Source: Calditrichia bacterium (GTDB lineage Bacteria > Calditrichota > Calditrichia > Calditrichales > Calditrichaceae). From it: DNA of 64,000 bases. The notes below the pieces were generated by a model. The model had not been told where the DNA came from and made no database searches. It saw only the letters and a program-made list of their open reading frames with translations. Shown one piece after another: positions 37,997 through 48,660 of the stretch. Within the stretch, counting starts at the first letter, position 1. Every line of letters begins with the position of its first letter. Where the stretch lies: the NCBI GenBank assembly GCA_026983775.1, contig JALSTK010000117.1, positions 83,737-147,736 on the forward strand, given 5' to 3'. The translations under genes and the position numbers were made by a program.

Positions 37997-38929
37997 TTTA
38001 TTGCTGTTTTCATAAAAAAGACTCTGCCACTCTATTTGCCCGGCGAAAGTATCGATTTTTGCCGTAACACCGATCGGCATGGACAGTTTAAAATCGCCAT
38101 GTCCGTAAGGGAAATTATAGAGAACCGGATAAGGCCTGTTTCCAAAATATTCCTTTAAAACCTCTTGCACCGAGAAAGAATGGCGATCGGGATTATCATC
38201 GCTGCAATCAATATAATTTCCAAGAATCAATCCCTCGATCTGGTCGAACAGCCCGGCCTGCCTCAGATGCGCCAGGTAGCGGTCCACTTTATAAGGTTCT
38301 TCTCCCACCTCTTCAAGAAAAAGAATAGCACCCCGATAGTCCGGAGAGTAAGGAGTTCCCAATTGATGAGAAACCATGGACAGGCAACCTCCCAAAAGCA
38401 AGCCGTGCGCTGTGCCCTGTTGCCAGATTTCTGTGTCCGTATCGGCAAAATTAAAAGAAAAGGTTTTAGAAGGATCGATGACCTGATCCCAGAAATGCCG
38501 CTCTGTAAAAGGTAGAATTTGATTGCCCATTTCCACGGCCACCATCGGTCCGGAAAGAGTTGGAACGGAAGCTTGCTGCCAGATAGCCAGTTGTAACGTG
38601 GTAATATCCGAATAGCCGACCAGAAGCTTTGGATGGTTTTGAATCAATAGATAATCGATTTGATCCAATAAGCGCAGGGTGCCCCAGCCTCCCCGGGCGC
38701 AGAGAATAGCCTGTACTTCCGGGTCTGTGTACATGTCATGTAGATCCTCAACACGTACTCGATCTTTGCCGGCAAAATAACCATAGCGTTCGGAAAGGCT
38801 ATGCCCTCGTTTGATTTTGAAGCCCCTCTTCTTTAAATAATCGATACCTCGTTCAAGACGAGTGGCATTGGGAACAAAGGCAGGGGCAATAATACCGATC
38901 GTTCCATTCGGTTCTAATTTTTGTAACAT
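37979..38929 (-). CDS. LD-carboxypeptidase (S66 family, LdcA/MccF-like)
   Basis: A 316-residue serine peptidase of family S66. It shows the N-terminal IGIIAPA, the ARGGWGTLRLLD region, the nucleophile motif GYSDIT, GGCLSMVS, and late glutamate (FLEEVGEEPYKVDR) and histidine (YGHGDFKLSMPIG) segments expected for the Ser-Glu-His triad. The family removes the terminal D-alanine from tetrapeptides in peptidoglycan recycling, or cleaves microcin C-type compounds. Position beside mreB favours the wall-recycling role. No signal peptide, so cytoplasmic. Confidence 0.9.
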   Translation of the reverse strand: MLQKLEPNGTIGIIAPAFVPNATRLERGIDYLKKRGFKIKRGHSLSERYGYFAGKDRVRVEDLHDMYTDPEVQAILCARGGWGTLRLLDQIDYLLIQNHPKLLVGYSDITTLQLAIWQQASVPTLSGPMVAVEMGNQILPFTERHFWDQVIDPSKTFSFNFADTDTEIWQQGTAHGLLLGGCLSMVSHQLGTPYSPDYRGAILFLEEVGEEPYKVDRYLAHLRQAGLFDQIEGLILGNYIDCSDDNPDRHSFSVQEVLKEYFGNRPYPVLYNFPYGHGDFKLSMPIGVTAKIDTFAGQIEWQSLFYENSNKLTHNT

Positions 38930-39091
38930 AGCGAAAATCCTTTTCGTTTTAAGCAGAATAGGTTAAATTTAAAAAGAAATCGAACGGTTTAAAAATTAAT
39001 TAATGACGGGTCCTATTTTGTAACAATTTTTTATGAACGAGAAAAGAATTCTAAACGGTCAGATTGTAATTTCAGAAAAAGGGTAAGAAAC

Positions 39092-39742
39092 ATGCAAGAT
39101 AAAAATAGGTTTGGGTTCGATGCAATAGAAGTGGGGCAACCCTTTGTGGAAATTCCGAAACGCAAGGCCTTCCCGCTCAGAATGCTTATTCGTATAACGG
39201 AAATAGTGATGAAAAAAGAATTACTGCCTGCCCGGATTCTGCTCTGTTATCCGAAGACTCTATTGGCCTCGGGGGTAATGGAAAGTCTTGTGGCGCATAA
39301 TGAAAAATCCTTGGGAAAACGTCTTCTTAAATTAGTACGTATGCAAACTTCATTTGCCGTCTCCTGTCCTTTTTGCATCGATATGAATAGTTTCCGTCAT
39401 GAACAGTTTAAGATTACCGAACAAGAAATTTATGCCTTACAGGGAAAATTATCGTTAAGTGAGGTATCTACTTTCAGTCTGCGGGAAAAGTTGGCCTTGG
39501 AATATGCAAGCAGTGCTTCAGGAGCTCCGCTCTCATTCTCTGTAGAATTGATTAGGCAATTAAAGGAAAACTTTACCGACAGGGATATGGTGATTCTGGC
39601 TTCGACCATTGCCCAGGTAAATTATTGGGGCCGATTAATTCAGGCTTTGGGCGTTCCTCCGGCAGGATTTTCAAAGGAATGTTCCTATTTGTATCTAAAC
39701 CGCTACATCACTTTAAAGAGCGCTCATGAACCGGAAAAATAG
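39092..39742 (+). CDS. Carboxymuconolactone decarboxylase / AhpD-like protein
   Basis: A 216-residue protein with an AhpD-like all-helical domain. The CPFCID motif gives the two redox cysteines expected of the CMD/AhpD family, which act as peroxidase-linked disulfide reductases or small hydrolases. A histidine three residues past the second cysteine, as in true AhpD, is not present (CIDMNSF), so catalytic details may differ. The ATG follows AGGGTAAG. It is convergent with mlaD, 8 bases away. Confidence 0.8.
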   Translation: MQDKNRFGFDAIEVGQPFVEIPKRKAFPLRMLIRITEIVMKKELLPARILLCYPKTLLASGVMESLVAHNEKSLGKRLLKLVRMQTSFAVSCPFCIDMNSFRHEQFKITEQEIYALQGKLSLSEVSTFSLREKLALEYASSASGAPLSFSVELIRQLKENFTDRDMVILASTIAQVNYWGRLIQALGVPPAGFSKECSYLYLNRYITLKSAHEPEK

Positions 39743-39750
39743 AGCGACGA

Positions 39751-40614
39751 TTAAAGAACTTTTACCTGAAAATAGCGTTTGGGGTTTTTCTTGATATCTT
39801 TCAATAGAGAATCCATACGGATGATGGTGCGGTTTAAATTGTGATATAAAGAATCATTGGTTATTAACTGACCAAGGGAACCCCGCCCCCGGCGCAGTTC
39901 ATTCATCGTGGAATCCAGCCTGGCAGATGCGTTTTTCGATTGGTGAATTGTTTTGGCTAAATCGTCCGTTTTCGAACTTAATGTATGGATCAATTTATTC
40001 AACGGCTTTTTGTTTTGGGCCGAAATCTGGTTAAGATTGGAAAGAGTGTTAGTAAGATCGCCGTTGATTAGGGTATTTAAATCTTTTACGGAACGGTGTA
40101 AATCGTTTATTAAAAGATGAATATCCGTAATGGTTTTCCTGCCGGACAGGCTATCGACATTGGAGAGAATTTGATCGATTTTTTGACGAAGAGCTCCGCT
40201 GTTAGCAGTAAGAGAAGAAAGACTGCCGGCAATTTCGCCATGAACCGTAGCGCCAAATTCAAGAAATTGCTTTGCGGTACCGGGATAAATTTCCACCGCC
40301 TTTTCACCCAATAAACTAATCTCTTTGATTACAAAACGGGAGTCCACCGGTAAGTGGGACGGTTTTTCGATTTTTAAAGCGATACGGATTCCGCGATCGG
40401 TCACATCCGTGGATTGCACCGTACCCACCACTAATCCGCGATAAAGGACTTCATCTCCCACGGTCAGGCCGTTGGCATTTTCCACCAGCATCTTTATGTG
40501 TAAACCTTTCACCAAAAAATTGGATTTGCCCAGCCAGAGAATACCCAGAACAACAATCAGTGTTGCAATGGTAACCGTAAGACCGATGGTAAATTCATTA
40601 TGTTTTGTTTTCAT
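39751..40614 (-). CDS. mlaD: MCE-domain substrate-binding protein (MlaD-like)
   Basis: A 287-residue protein with one N-terminal membrane anchor (about 10-30), an MCE domain (about 37-115: VENANGLTVGDEVLYRGLVVG) and a long helical C-terminal part (about 125-270). MlaD forms a hexameric ring that passes phospholipids between membranes with MlaE and MlaF. The gene overlaps the end of mlaF by 4 bases. Confidence 0.92.
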   Translation of the reverse strand: MKTKHNEFTIGLTVTIATLIVVLGILWLGKSNFLVKGLHIKMLVENANGLTVGDEVLYRGLVVGTVQSTDVTDRGIRIALKIEKPSHLPVDSRFVIKEISLLGEKAVEIYPGTAKQFLEFGATVHGEIAGSLSSLTANSGALRQKIDQILSNVDSLSGRKTITDIHLLINDLHRSVKDLNTLINGDLTNTLSNLNQISAQNKKPLNKLIHTLSSKTDDLAKTIHQSKNASARLDSTMNELRRGRGSLGQLITNDSLYHNLNRTIIRMDSLLKDIKKNPKRYFQVKVL

Positions 40615-41348
40615 TTAAAATACACCTTACCTTGAATGAAGTTATTGAATATTTCATTATCCTGCCGTCTCATATCTTTCGCATCACAGGTGAGAACAAT
40701 TTTACCGCGATGAAGCATAGCCACCCGATTGGAAATTCTTTCGACACCCTCAATATCGTGGCTCACGACCAGAGAGGTAGTCCCTAATTCGGAATTGAGC
40801 CTCATAATCAATTCGTTGATCATGTTGGATAAAACGGGGTCCAGACCGGTAGTCGGCTCGTCATAGAGCAGATATTTAGGTCGGGTAGCAATGGCCCGGG
40901 CGATCGCTACCCGTTTCATCATGCCGCCGCTTAACTCTTCCGGATATTCATCATGAATCGGTGGAAGACCAACCATTTTCAGACTTTCCGTGATCCGTTT
41001 CCGGCGCTCTTCCTCTGAAAGATGCTTCTGAAATTTTAAAGCCAGATCAATATTTTGGCCGACTGTCATAGAATCCCACAAGGCTCCTTCCTGGAAGATC
41101 ATACTCATATTGGGCCTTACAAATTGATTAAATTCCTGTTCTGTAAAATCGGTGATATCCGTTCCGTCCAGAATAATTTGACCGCCGTCTGCCGAAAGTA
41201 AGCCGATAATGGTTTTGAGCAGCACGGATTTTCCTGTACCGCTCATGCCAATGACACTAACGATCTCTCCGTCACTAACCTTTAGATTAACTTCGTTTAA
41301 GATTTTTCTTGTCCCGAATTCTTTTGTAAGGTTTATGAGTTCTAGCAT
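40611..41348 (-). CDS. mlaF: ABC transporter ATP-binding protein (MlaF-like)
   Basis: ATPase of the Mla-type phospholipid transporter, 245 residues from ATG 41348 (MLELINLTKEF). Walker A GMSGTGKS near residue 34-41, Q-loop MIFQEGALWD, signature LSGGMMKR, Walker B YLLYDEPTTGLD and the switch histidine (VVSHD) are present. An in-frame ATG at 41393, overlapping mlaE, would add 15 poorly conserved residues; I prefer the shorter start, though neither has a strong ribosome site. Confidence 0.93.
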   Translation of the reverse strand: MLELINLTKEFGTRKILNEVNLKVSDGEIVSVIGMSGTGKSVLLKTIIGLLSADGGQIILDGTDITDFTEQEFNQFVRPNMSMIFQEGALWDSMTVGQNIDLALKFQKHLSEEERRKRITESLKMVGLPPIHDEYPEELSGGMMKRVAIARAIATRPKYLLYDEPTTGLDPVLSNMINELIMRLNSELGTTSLVVSHDIEGVERISNRVAMLHRGKIVLTCDAKDMRRQDNEIFNNFIQGKVYFK

Positions 41349-41386
41349 AGGATTCGAATTAGACCCTTTATATCTGTTTGTCAAAA

Positions 41387-42166
41387 TTACCATATAAAAA
41401 ACAAAGCAGCTGAAATGATATAGTCAAGTGCTAAAATTTCAACGGAAGACCAGACTACGGCCAGAGTCGTAGCATGTCCTACTCCTTTGGCTCCCCGCTT
41501 GGAATTTAATCCAAAAAAGGATCCGAAAGTAATGATGACAATGCTAAAAATTAAGGCTTTGATTAAACTGGTATATACATCTCTTTGATCAAAAACATGG
41601 CGCATGCCTTTAATGAATCCTTCCCAGGTGAGATGAATGGTGAAATGAGAAGAAATGTAACCGGCAAAAATACCGGTCACATCGGAAAAGACCAGTAAAA
41701 CCGGGACGGCAATCATGGCGGCTACCAATCTGGGCATGACCAGATATTCAATCGGATCGATGGCCAGTACTCTCAAGGCATCGATTTGCTCGGTTACTTT
41801 CATGGCTCCCATTTCGGAAGCAATTCCCGAAGCCACCCGCCCGGAAAGAATTAAACCGATAATGATCGGTCCCATCTCGAGTAAGATAGAACGCAGAATT
41901 AATCCCCCTTCCACCCAGGGGGGCGTTGAAGGGCTCATCTGGGTGCCGATCTGAACCCCTAAAGCCAAACCTACAAAAATGGAAGTGATGGCTACAATGG
42001 GAAGAGAACGACGACCGATATAGATAAACTGATCGACAATTTGCTGGGTATACTGGTGAATTTTCCGCATATTCCAGAAGGCCTGGGCGGCCATAATGGT
42101 TAATTCGCCGTATGCGATTAAAAAAGCGATGGTCAGTTTACCGACTCTATCGATAAAATTTTTCAT
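41387..42166 (-). CDS. mlaE: ABC transporter permease (MlaE-like)
   Basis: A 259-residue permease with about five membrane segments, of the MlaE/YrbE family: AITSIFVGLALGVQIGTQ, GPIIIGLILSGRVASGIASE, MGAMKVTEQIDALRVLAIDP and the LVMPRLVAAM motif. It forms the membrane dimer with MlaF. It begins on the base after the ftsH stop, so the two are tightly linked. Confidence 0.94.
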   Translation of the reverse strand: MKNFIDRVGKLTIAFLIAYGELTIMAAQAFWNMRKIHQYTQQIVDQFIYIGRRSLPIVAITSIFVGLALGVQIGTQMSPSTPPWVEGGLILRSILLEMGPIIIGLILSGRVASGIASEMGAMKVTEQIDALRVLAIDPIEYLVMPRLVAAMIAVPVLLVFSDVTGIFAGYISSHFTIHLTWEGFIKGMRHVFDQRDVYTSLIKALIFSIVIITFGSFFGLNSKRGAKGVGHATTLAVVWSSVEILALDYIISAALFFIW

Positions 42167-44065
42167 CTATTTTTTGCTCTGATTTACAATTTCCCGAACC
42201 TCATCACCGCTGATGACTTCTTCCTCTTCCAAACGCCGGGCCAATGCATCCAACACAGCACGATTTTGGTTTAGAATATCTCTGGCTCTTTTATGATTCG
42301 TCTCAATGATTTCCGTGACTTCCGTATCGATTAATTGGGCGGTCTCTTCACTGTAGTTCTTTTCCGTGCCGTAACTAATACCTAAATATTCCGATCGATT
42401 CTCTTTTCCGTACGTAAGGGGACCTAATTTCTCACTCATACCGAGCCGGCAAACCATCATGCGGGCGATATCCGAAGCCCGTTCCAGGTCGTTGGACGCG
42501 CCACTGGAGATATCACCGAAGATGATTTCTTCGGCAACTCTACCGCCGAGCAAAATCGCGATCTGATCCAATAATTCATTTTTAGTGGACAGAAATTTTT
42601 CCTGTACCGGCAGCTGCAGGGTATAACCCAGGGCACCCATGCCACGGGGGATGATAGAAACCTTATGCACCGGTTCTCCGGTAGGTACCATGACGGCAAC
42701 CAGAGTATGCCCCGATTCATGATAAGCGACCCGATGTTTCTCTTCTTTATTGAGGGTGCGGTTTTTCTTTTCCGGTCCGGCGATTATACGGTCTATTGCG
42801 GCCTCAAAATCACTCATCGTTATTTTTTTATGACCGAATCGGGCCGCTAAAATTGCTGCTTCATTGGCAATGTTGGCCAGATCGGCCCCCACAAATCCCG
42901 GTGTTCGCTGGGCAATGACCTGCAAATCGACCTTTTTGTCCAGTTTCAAATTTCGGATGTGGATTTTTAGAATTTCAATTCGATCTTTCAAATCCGGCTT
43001 ATCCACGATAATCTGGCGATCAAAACGTCCCGCCCTGAGTAAAGCCTTGTCCAGAATTTCCGGGCGGTTGGTCGCAGCCATAACCACCACACCGGAAGCG
43101 CTGTCGAAGCCGTCCATTTCTACTAATAACTGATTTAATGTTTGTTCTCGTTCGTCGTGGCCACCGATAGGACTCACTCCGCCGCGTGCTCTGCCGATAG
43201 CATCCAGCTCATCGATAAAGATAATACAGGGAGCTTTTTGTCTGGCCTGATCAAAAAGATCACGTACGCGGGCCGCACCCACACCGACAAACATCTCAAT
43301 AAAATCCGAACCGCTCATGGAAAAGAAGGGAACATCGGATTCACCGGCTACCGCCCGGGCCAGAAGGGTCTTTCCCGTTCCCGGCGGGCCGACCAGCAAG
43401 ACTCCTTTAGGCATACGGCCGCCTAAATTGTGGAAATAATCGGGATTCTTTAAAAATTTGATAATTTCTTCCAATTCCAATTTGGCTTCATTCACACCGG
43501 CCACATCCTTAAACGTTACTTTAGGCAGAGTATCGGCATGAATACGAACTTTATTCTGACCCAGATTAAGAAAATTGCTACCCATCTTACCCATCCGTTT
43601 GGACAAAAAGATCCAGATGAGGGCAAAAAAACCGATAGGCAACAACCAGGCATAAAAGAATTCACTCAGCCAGTCATTCGTGAGTTTAACGCTATATTTA
43701 ACTCCGTGTGTATCCAGATTTTTGGCCAGGTCATTATTCAATAAAGGAACGGTAACAAAATAAATAGGTTTTCCGGTTTTCTTATCCTTAATTTTTAATT
43801 TACCCTCAATGCTTTTGGCCGTTACCACACAGGTGTCTACCTGATTATTTTCCAGATAGTGCTGGAACTGGCTGTAAGATATTTCACGTCTCTGAATTTT
43901 AACGCTATTCTGGAAAAAGTAAAGAAAAATGATGGTCAGGATAGCATACCAAAAAAACATCTTCCAGGGATTATGCCAGTATTTTTGTTGCGAAGGTTTA
44001 TTGATTTCCAACTGCGGTTTGTTATTACCGGAAGATTTTGAAGCTTGGGCGTTTACTTTTTTCAT
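42167..44065 (-). CDS. ftsH: ATP-dependent zinc metalloprotease FtsH
   Basis: Membrane AAA+ protease of 632 residues. Two membrane segments (about 32-50 and 130-150) flank a small periplasmic domain. The AAA module has GPPGTGKT near 227, Walker [12 protein letters not shown] and the second region of homology [22 protein letters not shown]. The M41 protease domain has HESGH near 450. FtsH degrades misfolded and regulatory membrane proteins and controls LpxC in enterobacteria. The N-terminus has a longer polar extension than E. coli FtsH. Its start overlaps the M50 protease gene by 4 bases. Confidence 0.96.
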   Translation of the reverse strand: MKKVNAQASKSSGNNKPQLEINKPSQQKYWHNPWKMFFWYAILTIIFLYFFQNSVKIQRREISYSQFQHYLENNQVDTCVVTAKSIEGKLKIKDKKTGKPIYFVTVPLLNNDLAKNLDTHGVKYSVKLTNDWLSEFFYAWLLPIGFFALIWIFLSKRMGKMGSNFLNLGQNKVRIHADTLPKVTFKDVAGVNEAKLELEEIIKFLKNPDYFHNLGGRMPKGVLLVGPPGTGKTLLARAVAGESDVPFFSMSGSDFIEMFVGVGAARVRDLFDQARQKAPCIIFIDELDAIGRARGGVSPIGGHDEREQTLNQLLVEMDGFDSASGVVVMAATNRPEILDKALLRAGRFDRQIIVDKPDLKDRIEILKIHIRNLKLDKKVDLQVIAQRTPGFVGADLANIANEAAILAARFGHKKITMSDFEAAIDRIIAGPEKKNRTLNKEEKHRVAYHESGHTLVAVMVPTGEPVHKVSIIPRGMGALGYTLQLPVQEKFLSTKNELLDQIAILLGGRVAEEIIFGDISSGASNDLERASDIARMMVCRLGMSEKLGPLTYGKENRSEYLGISYGTEKNYSEETAQLIDTEVTEIIETNHKRARDILNQNRAVLDALARRLEEEEVISGDEVREIVNQSKK

Positions 44066-44799
44066 ATGGCCTCGTTGGAATGAGTTTGATACGTTTTATG
44101 GATTTCTACGGCTGCGGCGCTATCTAAAAACCAGCCGATAAAGATCAACCATAATCCATCGTATATATCGCCGATTGTTATGGATAGGGCTCCCCACAAT
44201 ATAAACAAAAAAGCAAATATACGGCCAATATTGGCGGCAATGATCGTAGCTTTCTTTAAATTGTGATTGAAACCCCAAATAAGAGCCAACAGCACTTTAC
44301 CGCCATCCAGCGGAAATCCCGGCACCAGGTTGAATACGGCCAGAACAATATTAATATAAGCAAGATAAGTACAAAATGCATATATTCCGCTTACCGAAGA
44401 GAAAAGAGAAGCCAGAGAATGAAAAACTGCCCATAAAATTAAGTTTACCACTGGACCGGAAATAGCGATCCAGAATTCCTGACCGGCCTTTTTGGGATTC
44501 CGGGCAATCTGGGCGATGCCGCCGAAAATCATTAAGGTGATTTTAGTGACCGGGATTTTGAAAAATTTTGCCGCGGCAGAATGGCCCAGTTCATGAAGAA
44601 GTACGCTAACAAACAAGAAGAGAGAGGTCAGGCTACCCAGGATCCAGTAAGTTAAATTCGTCCAGTTCGGATAATGGACAGGAAAATATTGAGCAGACAA
44701 TAACCAGGTCAGAAGGATAAAAATAAAGTACCAAGAATAGTCGACATCGATGGGAATTCCGAAAACACGTCCGATATAAGTCGATTTTTTATGTACCAT
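44062..44799 (-). CDS. Site-2-type (M50) metalloprotease
   Basis: A 245-residue membrane protease with about six segments. The zinc site HELGH lies near residue 68, and the third ligand motif NLVPGFPLDGG near 160. It matches the short M50B-type proteases without PDZ or CBS domains. It lies at the head of the ftsH-mla group with an ATGA overlap, so it may work in membrane quality control alongside FtsH. Substrate unknown. Confidence 0.88.
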   Translation of the reverse strand: MVHKKSTYIGRVFGIPIDVDYSWYFIFILLTWLLSAQYFPVHYPNWTNLTYWILGSLTSLFLFVSVLLHELGHSAAAKFFKIPVTKITLMIFGGIAQIARNPKKAGQEFWIAISGPVVNLILWAVFHSLASLFSSVSGIYAFCTYLAYINIVLAVFNLVPGFPLDGGKVLLALIWGFNHNLKKATIIAANIGRIFAFLFILWGALSITIGDIYDGLWLIFIGWFLDSAAAVEIHKTYQTHSNEAI

Positions 44800-44866
44800 A
44801 TTTACGCTTTTCCTTTAAAACCGGACCTCATCTTTTCCGGCAAACAGACGGCTTTATAGGCCGGAA

Positions 44867-45613
44867 TTACTTGCTTTTGGCCTGATTGGCCACAGATTGA
44901 ATCGCCTGTTGAATGGCTTCCTGATCTCCAAGATAATAATGCTTAATCGGTTTTAGCCGTTCATCCAATTCATATATCAGAGGTACGCCGGTCGGAATAT
45001 TCAGACCGACGATTTCTTCTTCGGAAACGTTATCGAGATATTTTACCAGGGCCCGCAGGCTATTACCATGAGCGGCGATAATAACCTTTTTACCCTCTTT
45101 GATAGTTGGGGCAATTTCCTGGTGCCAAAAAGGTAGAAACCGCTCAACCGTGTCTTTTAAGCATTCGGTGAGGGGAAGTTCTTCGGGCGGTACCTCCTTA
45201 TAGCGCGGGTCTTTACCCGGAAAGCGCGGATCATCCGCAGTTAAGGCGGGAGGGGGGGTAGCATAACTCCGTCGCCAAATCAGTACCTGTTTTTCCCCGT
45301 ATTCTTCGGCCATTTCCGCTTTGTTCAAACCCTGTAGGGCACCGTAGTGACGCTCGTTTAATCTCCAGGAGCGAATGACGGGAATCCACATTAAATCCAT
45401 GTCATCCATAACAATCCAAAGGGTCCGAATAGCCCGTTTTAACACAGAAGTAAAGGCAATATCAAAACTAAGTTTTTCTTCTTTTAAGAGTTGACCGGCG
45501 GTATGTGCTTCCCGGATACCCTTGTCCGTTAAATCCACATCGGTCCAACCGGTAAACCGGTTTTCTTTATTCCAGGCACTCTCGCCATGACGTAGCAAAA
45601 CCACTTTATACAT
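44867..45613 (-). CDS. gpmA: 2,3-bisphosphoglycerate-dependent phosphoglycerate mutase
   Basis: Interconverts 3- and 2-phosphoglycerate in glycolysis and gluconeogenesis. The 248-residue protein has the catalytic-histidine motif [27 protein letters not shown] and [10 protein letters not shown] with the second histidine. I start at ATG 45613, 9 bases after GGGGAG; a TTG two codons upstream is less likely. Confidence 0.96.
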   Translation of the reverse strand: MYKVVLLRHGESAWNKENRFTGWTDVDLTDKGIREAHTAGQLLKEEKLSFDIAFTSVLKRAIRTLWIVMDDMDLMWIPVIRSWRLNERHYGALQGLNKAEMAEEYGEKQVLIWRRSYATPPPALTADDPRFPGKDPRYKEVPPEELPLTECLKDTVERFLPFWHQEIAPTIKEGKKVIIAAHGNSLRALVKYLDNVSEEEIVGLNIPTGVPLIYELDERLKPIKHYYLGDQEAIQQAIQSVANQAKSK

Positions 45614-45641
45614 AATCAATTTCTCCCCAGCTATCTTTTTG

Positions 45642-45675
45642 GAGGGAAGGATCTAAAAACTCTTCACCTTCCCTC
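45642..45675. repeat. 9-bp inverted repeat between gpmA and the BI-1 gene
   Basis: GAGGGAAGG (45642-45650) and CCTTCCCTC (45667-45675) form a perfect 9-bp stem with a 16-base loop. On the minus strand it follows the BI-1 stop and precedes the gpmA ribosome site. No U-run follows, so it may be a processing or weak terminator hairpin. Confidence 0.5.
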
Positions 45676-45709
45676 TATTATTTTCGGTACAGTGTTCAAC
45701 CTGCTGTTA

Positions 45710-46417
45710 TTAACTTCTTCTGCCACCCCCGAAGATACGCAGCAAAAGTAAAAACAAGTTGATAAAATCCAGATAGAGCATCAAAGCCCCGATGATGGCC
45801 ATGCGACCGTATCGCTCCCCGTCTGCCGGACCGATTTGTTCACCAAGACGCCTGATTTTCTGAGTATCATAGGCGGTTAAACCGACGAAAACCAGAATCC
45901 CGATATAGGTGATAATCCAACCCAAGGCCGAACTGTGGACAAATATATTTACCACAGAGGCGATGATAACTCCAATCAACCCCATAAATAGAATACCGCC
46001 GAGAGAGGTAAGATTGGTCTTGGTTACATAGCCGTATAAACTGGTTGCTCCGAATGTGAGCGCAGTAACCAAAAAGGTGGTCGTGATGGATTCGTAGGTA
46101 TACGTCAGCAGGATTGAAGATAGCGTCAGACCATTGACAAATGAGAACAGCATAAAGAGGGTGGAAGCAGTGGAGGCGCTCATGGAACGGATGCCTCCTG
46201 AGATGGCATAAACCATTCCCAATTCACCGATGATCAGCAGAATAAGTACAAAAGAATTGCCAAAGACCAAATTTAGAATAAAAGCACTATGGCTGGAAAA
46301 GTACGCTGTAACCGCTGAGATAAGCAGGCCGATCATCATCCAGTTGTAAACGGCCCGCACCAGCGCATTTTGTCGCGTAATGCTTAAGGAAGGCTGATAA
46401 AAAGGATCTTGTTGCAT
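45710..46417 (-). CDS. Bax inhibitor-1 / YccA-family membrane protein
   Basis: A 235-residue protein with seven membrane segments and the BI-1 family pattern: NALVRAVYNWMMIGLLISAVTA-like start, GIRSMSA, YVGLTAYDTQKI-like motif (FVGLTAYDTQKIRR) and LYLDFINLFLLLLRIFGG at the C-terminus. Bacterial YccA is a modulator of FtsH, and here ftsH lies about 1.7 kb away on the same strand, separated by gpmA and the M50 gene. Other members are proposed calcium leak channels. Confidence 0.93.
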   Translation of the reverse strand: MQQDPFYQPSLSITRQNALVRAVYNWMMIGLLISAVTAYFSSHSAFILNLVFGNSFVLILLIIGELGMVYAISGGIRSMSASTASTLFMLFSFVNGLTLSSILLTYTYESITTTFLVTALTFGATSLYGYVTKTNLTSLGGILFMGLIGVIIASVVNIFVHSSALGWIITYIGILVFVGLTAYDTQKIRRLGEQIGPADGERYGRMAIIGALMLYLDFINLFLLLLRIFGGGRRS

Positions 46418-46595
46418 AGGTCATCCCTCATTTTATTAGTAAACCCGTTTCATTTTGAATAAGGTAAACTAAGCAAAACGGCAGATAGTTTCAAATATAC
46501 TCAAACCGGTGAGATACGGGGGGACCCTCCTCTCATCATGGTTATGCCGGTTTATGTTATCAGGGAATGATTTGTGGCTCCGGTGCGCTATAGAT

Positions 46596-46633
46596 AAAAA
46601 AGCCGAACCTGTTAAAAAAGGTTCGACTTTTTC
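46596..46633. terminator. Bidirectional terminator
   Basis: GCCGAACCT (46602-46610) pairs with AGGTTCGAC (46619-46627), 9 bp including a G-U wobble, with an A-run before and a U-run after it. It can therefore terminate in both directions; the natural user is the SPW-repeat gene at 46684-47016 on the minus strand. Confidence 0.82.
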
Positions 46634-46683
46634 GTGATGAGGGGCTCTCTCACTATGGTACCACTCTTTTGGTATCTTAAGAA

Positions 46684-47016
46684 TTAGTGTGAATGCTGAA
46701 CATGGGAGCTTTCAGCATGGCTGCTCAGAGCTCCAAAACCGGCAACCATCAGAAGGACACCGACGATAATTCCGTTCCAAAGGTTACCCATATGCGCCTG
46801 AAGGGCCGGAATAAAAGCAGCAATAATCAGCCAGATACCAAGAATGCCGGCGGTCCATCCTTGCCAGGCTTTATCTTTAATCATGGTGAAACCGGCAATC
46901 CCCGTAACGATACCTACAATCAAATCATCCCATAAATTCCCTTTAGGGGTGAATTGTAAAAAAGCGGCTATAAAAAGCCACACACCTAAAATTCCGTTAG
47001 TCCATGCTTGCCACAT
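46684..47016 (-). CDS. SPW-repeat membrane protein
   Basis: A 110-residue protein made of two copies of an SPW-type unit: WTNGILGVWLFIAAFL (about 5-20) and WTAGILGIWLIIAAFI (about 54-69), each followed by a second hydrophobic helix, giving four membrane segments. The ATG follows GAGGAGATAC. It is monocistronic. Function of SPW proteins is not known. Confidence 0.85.
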   Translation of the reverse strand: MWQAWTNGILGVWLFIAAFLQFTPKGNLWDDLIVGIVTGIAGFTMIKDKAWQGWTAGILGIWLIIAAFIPALQAHMGNLWNGIIVGVLLMVAGFGALSSHAESSHVQHSH

Positions 47017-47253
47017 CTTGTATCTCCTCTCGTTTGGTTAGGTCTTTTGCAACTTCATTTCTAATAATACAAAGCCTGTGTCAGATATTTTTAAATTTAT
47101 GTAACTAATGGAAAATAAAGAAGATGAAGGGGGTATCTAATTCCGGGTAAAAAGCTAAATATACCAAAATCGGGAAACGATATTTCACAGTTAAAGGATG
47201 GAATTATTGTATCCTATGTAATTCCAATATATTAGACTGCGCAATACTAATTC

Positions 47254-48660
47254 TCAGCCGCGGAAATTCTCAATATTAATGCCGTGTTTCTTGATTAAAT
47301 TCTGGATTTGGCGCCGGTCATAACCGCTCTTTTCGGCGGCACGAGTAACATTACCCCTGGTCGCTTTCAATAAACGTTTCAGGAAACTATATTCGATATC
47401 CATGAGAATACGTTCCGTTCGGCGTTGCTTTTCGATCTGAAGTTCTTCTTTGGTAGAAGCCGGTTTGATGGCTTGTTGACGAAGGTCTGCAGGCAGTTGA
47501 TCTATGGTAATCAGATCGTTTTTTGTGAAAATGATAGCCTGTTGAATAACATTTTCCAATTCGCGGACATTTCCCGGCCAGGTGTAAGAGCGCAGGACTT
47601 CCAGAGCTTCATCGGAAATTTGTAGGGTGTGTGATCCGGATATATTCAATTCCCGGTGTTTTTTTAAAAAATGATTCACTAAAATCGGAATATCTTCTTC
47701 TCGTTCCCGCAGGGGTGGAATTTGCAGGAATACAACTTTTAAGCGGTAATACAGATCACTGCGGAATCGTCCCTGAGCTACTTCCTTTTGAAGATCGCGG
47801 TTGGTAGCGGTTACAATCCGGGCCCGGGTGGTAAGAAAGCGAGTACCGCCGACCCGGGTAAAACGTTGATTCTCCAAAACATGCAAAAGCTTAACCTGTA
47901 ATTCCAACGGTAATTCACCGATTTCATCCAGAAAGAGTGTTCCTCCGGAGGCTAATTCGAATTTACCCTTTTTGGTTTGTACGGCACCGGTAAAGGCCCC
48001 TTTTTCATGACCGAAAAGTTCACTTTCCAGCAGCTCCCGGGGAATCGCTCCGCAATTGATCTCGACAAAGGGTTGGGCGGCACGTGGACTGTAATAATGC
48101 AGGGCACTCGCTAAAAGCTGTTTTCCCGTTCCGGATTCACCCTGGATAAGCACGGTGGCCGGGGTTGCAGCCACCTGTTTTACCGTTTCGATCAATGATT
48201 TCATCCTGGAATTAACGGTAATAAATTCTTTAAATCCTTCGTACTTTTTCAAACGTTTTTTTAATTCAACATTTTCAGCCAATAATTGTCCGTAATGAAG
48301 AGCTTTTTCGATAAGGGGTTCAAGGTCTGCTATTTTTATCGGTTTGAGCAGATAATCGTAGGCTCCGTTTTTCATGGCTTGCACGGCATTTTCCACAGTT
48401 CCGTATGCTGTGATAATAACCACCGGGATATAGTTGAAATTATTTTTTACATATTCCAGAATATCCAGACCACTTACATTACCGGGCATGCGCAAATCGG
48501 TAAGCACCAGTTGAATCGGTTCTTTCTGAAGGTATTGCAACGCCTCCTTGCCATTTTGAGCCAACAACACCTGATATTTACTTTGCAGGTTAATTTTAAG
48601 AATCTTGCGTATTTTTTCTTCGTCATCAACGATCAGAATCGTCGGGTGGGATGAATCCAT
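47254..48660 (-). CDS. NtrC-family sigma-54-dependent response regulator
   Basis: A 468-residue regulator: receiver domain with D55 in [11 protein letters not shown]+ domain with Walker A GESGTGKQ, the sigma-54 contact loop GAFTGA, Walker B-like [10 protein letters not shown] and the R-finger region, and a C-terminal Fis-type helix-turn-helix ([22 protein letters not shown]). It activates sigma-54 promoters after phosphorylation, implying the genome has rpoN. It shares one base (TAATG) with the stop of its partner kinase. Confidence 0.95.
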   Translation of the reverse strand: MDSSHPTILIVDDEEKIRKILKINLQSKYQVLLAQNGKEALQYLQKEPIQLVLTDLRMPGNVSGLDILEYVKNNFNYIPVVIITAYGTVENAVQAMKNGAYDYLLKPIKIADLEPLIEKALHYGQLLAENVELKKRLKKYEGFKEFITVNSRMKSLIETVKQVAATPATVLIQGESGTGKQLLASALHYYSPRAAQPFVEINCGAIPRELLESELFGHEKGAFTGAVQTKKGKFELASGGTLFLDEIGELPLELQVKLLHVLENQRFTRVGGTRFLTTRARIVTATNRDLQKEVAQGRFRSDLYYRLKVVFLQIPPLREREEDIPILVNHFLKKHRELNISGSHTLQISDEALEVLRSYTWPGNVRELENVIQQAIIFTKNDLITIDQLPADLRQQAIKPASTKEELQIEKQRRTERILMDIEYSFLKRLLKATRGNVTRAAEKSGYDRRQIQNLIKKHGINIENFRG

